Of a stretch of 64,000 bases of DNA, positions 61,425 through 64,000 are shown in pieces; the first letter of the stretch is position 1, and each line of letters starts with the position of its first letter. Both the position numbers and the translations under genes were made by a program. The DNA is from an uncultured bacterium (GTDB taxonomy: Bacteria; Bacillota; Clostridia; Lachnospirales; Lachnospiraceae), in contig CAMSTY010000008.1 in NCBI GenBank assembly GCA_947063875.1, positions 1-64,000 on the forward strand, read 5' to 3'. The notes beneath the pieces were generated by a model that was given only the letters and a program-made list of their open reading frames with translations, had not been told where the DNA came from and did not search any database.

Positions 61425-63372
61425 TTTTCTTCTCCTCCGTACCTGTTTCCTCCGCCCTGACTCCATTGGAACGAATCATCGCCTGCGCCTCCGGCTTAAA
61501 AAGTTCAATCGCCGGAATCTGGCCAACCACATTGTCACACAGCCAACCCATACGAATAATCTCCTCTGGTGTCAGGCCCCGTCCTTCCCCTCCGATAATC
61601 AGCCCCTTCTGGGCATAGATCTTCCCGTCAAACGGATGGAACGAACCGCAACGGATCGACCACTTCAGAAAATCAATCAGCCTCTGCGTGCTAGAAGGCA
61701 GGTTTTTGGAACAAATCACATCGATCACATCCGCAGACATCCCCCACCAGTAATTAATAGCCTTTTTGCCCTTCAGGTTCTTGTCTTCCTGCTCCCCCCG
61801 GCAGATCTGATTCACAATCTGCTCATAAAAACGGCCCCAGTTGACCAGGGAAGTGGCAAGATTCTCAACCGTGCCATCCGGCGTCTTGCAGTACAACCCA
61901 AACTCCCGGGAGGCTTTGCTTGGTGTGATCAGATCCTCGCCCGAGATATGGGTGATCCCCTCCTGCTCCAGTTCCTTCCGGCAGTGATGCTCGCTCAGGC
62001 CGGTCCATTTCAAATAAATCTTTGCCCTGGGATTGATCATCCGCGCCCCCATGGCAAAAGCATTGATATTGGAAACCATGCCATAGATCGGGTAATCTGC
62101 AAGATAACCCAGCTTCTCCTGCTCGCTCATGGCGGCGGCCAATGCCCCCATCAGAAACTTCGGCTCATACATACGGGCATAATAAGTCCGGATAGAGGAA
62201 TATGACATATTGACAGAACAGTTAAATATCCTCAGCTTCGGATACTTAATCGCCGCTTTGACACTGCCCGCCGCCATCTGCGGCGCCACGGTAAAGATAA
62301 CATTGCACCCCTCCGCCACCGCCTCGTCGATCGTCTTTAGCAGCATCTCCTCCGAACTTACATTTTCAAAAGAACGGGTCTGCAGCCGACCGCCAAAACG
62401 CTGTTCCAGATCCATCCTCCCCAATTCATGAGCATAAACCCAGCTTGAAGTCTCTTTTCCCTTCAAATAGATAAATGCCGGCTTCAGCATCTCCGGTTCA
62501 ATGGCGGTTCCCGGAATCAGCCAGTTTAAAAGCTTAGGAGAAGCGCTCTCTTTTACCTCCGGCTTCTCCACCAGGGCAATCTCACTGCCATGGGAGGTCA
62601 AAAGCAATTCATCCCAGATCCTGACCAGATCCCTTTTCATCTGATCGGCGGTCCGTTCCTTGGCTACCTCATAACCAAAAAACTCCACATATTTCAAAAA
62701 CGCGTCCGAAGCCGTCAATTCCATCTCTTCCGTTCGGGCATGATAAAACACCTTGGAAAACCGGTCATATGCCGCCTTAAAATACTGCCGTTCATCTTCA
62801 GACCAGATCTCCTCCGGGGTTTTTCCCATAACCTCCAGAAGCCGCTTATAACTGCCTTCCCTGCTGAACCACACGTCACAGTTAAAAGATACCTGATAAA
62901 AGTCAAGAAACTCATAATACAATCTGGTATCGAGGTCGTCGCTGCGCCTGGGGATCAGACGAACCACGGACGCGGTAATGCTATAGGCATGAAGGTACTT
63001 CAATACGCTGACCCGTTTATTGCCCTCCTGAACATAAAAACGATTCATAAACTCATAAGCCAGAATCGGGTCATGGATTCCCTCTTCGATCTGATGGTCA
63101 TACAGATAAGCCCACTTGGCGCCGAACTCCGACTTCTCTCCCAAAAGCGGCATAAAGTTGCTGGCAAACGCCTGCGTCCGCCCCTGCGTCTTGGTCCCCA
63201 CCACTCTTTCAAGAGGAATGTCAATGATTCCAAGATTTACTTCTGATACAATATCCGTATTGGCCAGGATATCATCCAATACCGGAAGATAAGGATACTG
63301 TCCCTTTGACACAGCTTCCTGATACCGCTTCCGCCCCTGGCGCAAAGCGCCGCTATAATCATATAACGCCAT
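61396..63372 (-). CDS. ParB-like domain fused to a BMP/PnrA-type substrate-binding domain
   Basis: The 658-residue protein has no signal peptide. Residues about 48-145 resemble a ParB/sulfiredoxin-like domain (IIDIPLERVVGTKTQGR; FYVQEGNKRVSVLKYL). Residues about 145-290 are helical and unassigned. Residues about 300-625 resemble the BMP family of nucleoside-binding proteins (CNVIFTVAPQMAAGSVKAAI, MGALAAAMSEQEKLGYLADYPIYG). BMP proteins normally work outside the cell with ABC permeases; here no permease is adjacent and the protein looks cytosolic. AAGGAG lies eight bases before the ATG. It is coupled to the downstream phosphoesterase gene. The role is unknown. Confidence 0.8.
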   Translation of the reverse strand: MALYDYSGALRQGRKRYQEAVSKGQYPYLPVLDDILANTDIVSEVNLGIIDIPLERVVGTKTQGRTQAFASNFMPLLGEKSEFGAKWAYLYDHQIEEGIHDPILAYEFMNRFYVQEGNKRVSVLKYLHAYSITASVVRLIPRRSDDLDTRLYYEFLDFYQVSFNCDVWFSREGSYKRLLEVMGKTPEEIWSEDERQYFKAAYDRFSKVFYHARTEEMELTASDAFLKYVEFFGYEVAKERTADQMKRDLVRIWDELLLTSHGSEIALVEKPEVKESASPKLLNWLIPGTAIEPEMLKPAFIYLKGKETSSWVYAHELGRMDLEQRFGGRLQTRSFENVSSEEMLLKTIDEAVAEGCNVIFTVAPQMAAGSVKAAIKYPKLRIFNCSVNMSYSSIRTYYARMYEPKFLMGALAAAMSEQEKLGYLADYPIYGMVSNINAFAMGARMINPRAKIYLKWTGLSEHHCRKELEQEGITHISGEDLITPSKASREFGLYCKTPDGTVENLATSLVNWGRFYEQIVNQICRGEQEDKNLKGKKAINYWWGMSADVIDVICSKNLPSSTQRLIDFLKWSIRCGSFHPFDGKIYAQKGLIIGGEGRGLTPEEIIRMGWLCDNVVGQIPAIELFKPEAQAMIRSNGVRAEETGTEEKKIENSGTGRL

Positions 63373-63402
63373 AGAAACACTCCTTCCTCTTCTTAAGCCT
63401 GC

Positions 63403-64000
63403 TTACATCCGCTGCGGTGCGTCAAATCCCAGAACCTGGATTCCTGCTGCCAGCACGTCCTGCACCAGCAGAATCAGACGAATCCAGCCCTGCTGGCGCA
63501 CCTTATCCTCCTGAGACAGGATCTTATTGTCCCGATAAAACCCATTGAACGCGTTGGCCAGCTCATAGACATACTGGCAGATTTTATGCGGCGCCAACTC
63601 TGCAAACGCCGTCTCCATCACCTCATTATAACGGGTCAGTTCCAGCATCAGCTCCCGCTCCGCAGTCCCCTGCGGCGATAAAATCCGCCCCGGATTCTCT
63701 GCCGCCAATATATCCACATTTCCTCCCGCCGCCTGGTAATTCTTCAAAATAGAGCGGATCCTTACGATCGTGTAGAGAATATACGGGCCGGTATTCCCGG
63801 TAAAAGAGGTAAACCGTTCCATGTCAAACACATAATCCTTTGCCGCCTGATTCGAGAGATCCCCATACTTTAAAGCCGCCAACCCGACAATCTTTGCCGT
63901 ATCTCTGGCTTCCTCCTCTGACATCTCCATTCCTAAACGGGCTGTGTCTTCCTCGACCACTCCCCGGTTCTCATGGATTCTGCCGTAAACGGCCTCCTCA
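63403..64000 (-). CDS. argS: Arginyl-tRNA synthetase, C-terminal part (runs off the window)
   Basis: The visible 198 or so residues are the anticodon-binding DALR domain of a class I synthetase: AALKYGDLSNQAAKDYVFDM, GNTGPYILYTIVRIRSIL, ANAFNGFYRDNKI, and the usual GFDAPQRM end (commonly RM or KM in ArgS). The frame is open to the right edge, so the catalytic domain with HIGH and KMSKS motifs lies beyond 64000. It is followed by the ParB-like/BMP gene after 30 bases. Confidence 0.93.
   Translation of the reverse strand, partial: EEAVYGRIHENRGVVEEDTARLGMEMSEEEARDTAKIVGLAALKYGDLSNQAAKDYVFDMERFTSFTGNTGPYILYTIVRIRSILKNYQAAGGNVDILAAENPGRILSPQGTAERELMLELTRYNEVMETAFAELAPHKICQYVYELANAFNGFYRDNKILSQEDKVRQQGWIRLILLVQDVLAAGIQVLGFDAPQRM

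Noticed and set aside
1-64000. CRISPR arrays, rRNA, tRNA, prophage, integrases or intact insertion sequences
   Set aside because: No regular spaced repeats, no tRNA-like cloverleaf, and no transposase or integrase motifs were seen. A dedicated tRNA or IS search was not possible here.

Overview
The window looks like a chromosomal segment of a spore-forming, low-to-medium GC Firmicute, most likely a member of the Lachnospiraceae (Clostridium cluster XIVa-like). The evidence is gene content and order: CodY, SigE/SpoIIGA/SpoIIP, a Spo0E-like peptide, an MraZ-headed division cluster next to sporulation genes, AGGAGG-type ribosome binding sites, and sigma-A promoters with 17-bp spacers. Codon use and family matches were read by eye; no database search was run. 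Almost everything is on the minus strand, so genes are transcribed from right to left. Exceptions are the LysR regulator (13.8 kb), ychF (40.7 kb), a methyltransferase remnant (47.3 kb) and the activase block (55.8-60.8 kb). No rRNA, tRNA, CRISPR array, prophage or intact insertion sequence was seen.

Layout, left to right. (1) 0.1-3.1 kb: tsf, rpsB and codY. (2) 3.1-7.8 kb: a comM-dprA-topA transcription unit whose promoter carries a 13/15 match to the CodY box. (3) 8.0-10.4 kb: a two-gene uncharacterised DNA-metabolism pair, a radical SAM/helix-hairpin-helix protein and its usual partner. (4) 10.7-18 kb: a citrate module with citrate lyase subunits citDEF, a divergent LysR regulator and a tripartite tricarboxylate transporter (tctCBA). 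(5) 18.2-23.3 kb: apt, a secreted GH10-like hydrolase, hemW and lepA. (6) 23.4-39.3 kb: sporulation plus division and cell wall. In transcription order this is mraZ-rsmH-ftsL-pbp-pbp-mraY-murD-ftsW-murA-ftsQ-ftsZ-spoIIGA-sigE-spoIIP. murE, murF, murG and sigG are absent from their usual places. (7) 39.4-46.7 kb: a Spo0E-like gene, lgt, ychF, a diaminopimelate decarboxylase, pyk, a degenerate rhomboid with a zinc ribbon, and corA with a long leader. (8) 46.7-47.8 kb: a degraded patch with a truncated methyltransferase. (9) 47.7-55.5 kb: a dipeptide/oligopeptide ABC operon bracketed by two M42 aminopeptidases. (10) 55.8-60.8 kb: a 1412-residue double-activase protein of the 2-hydroxyacyl-CoA dehydratase type, and a 5'-truncated UPF0597 gene. 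(11) 60.8-64 kb: a metallophosphoesterase, a ParB-like/BMP-binding-protein fusion, and the 3' part of argS, which runs off the right edge.

How the genes work together. The citrate block would import tricarboxylates and cleave citrate, but the lyase-activating genes citC, citX and citG are not here. The opp block would import peptides and trim them with the flanking aminopeptidases. The 23-39 kb block joins vegetative division to the forespore/mother-cell programme. Its spoIIGA promoter has the unusual long spacer and Spo0A box known from Bacillus spoIIG.

The points most worth a second look are: the near-identical CodY-like element inside the comM and ftsZ promoters; the corA leader with a well-initiated 31-codon ORF; the ParB-like/BMP fusion; the radical SAM pair with an 80-residue insertion; the tandemly duplicated 3' end of citF; the likely CTG start of ftsW; and the truncated genes at 47.3 and 60.1 kb.
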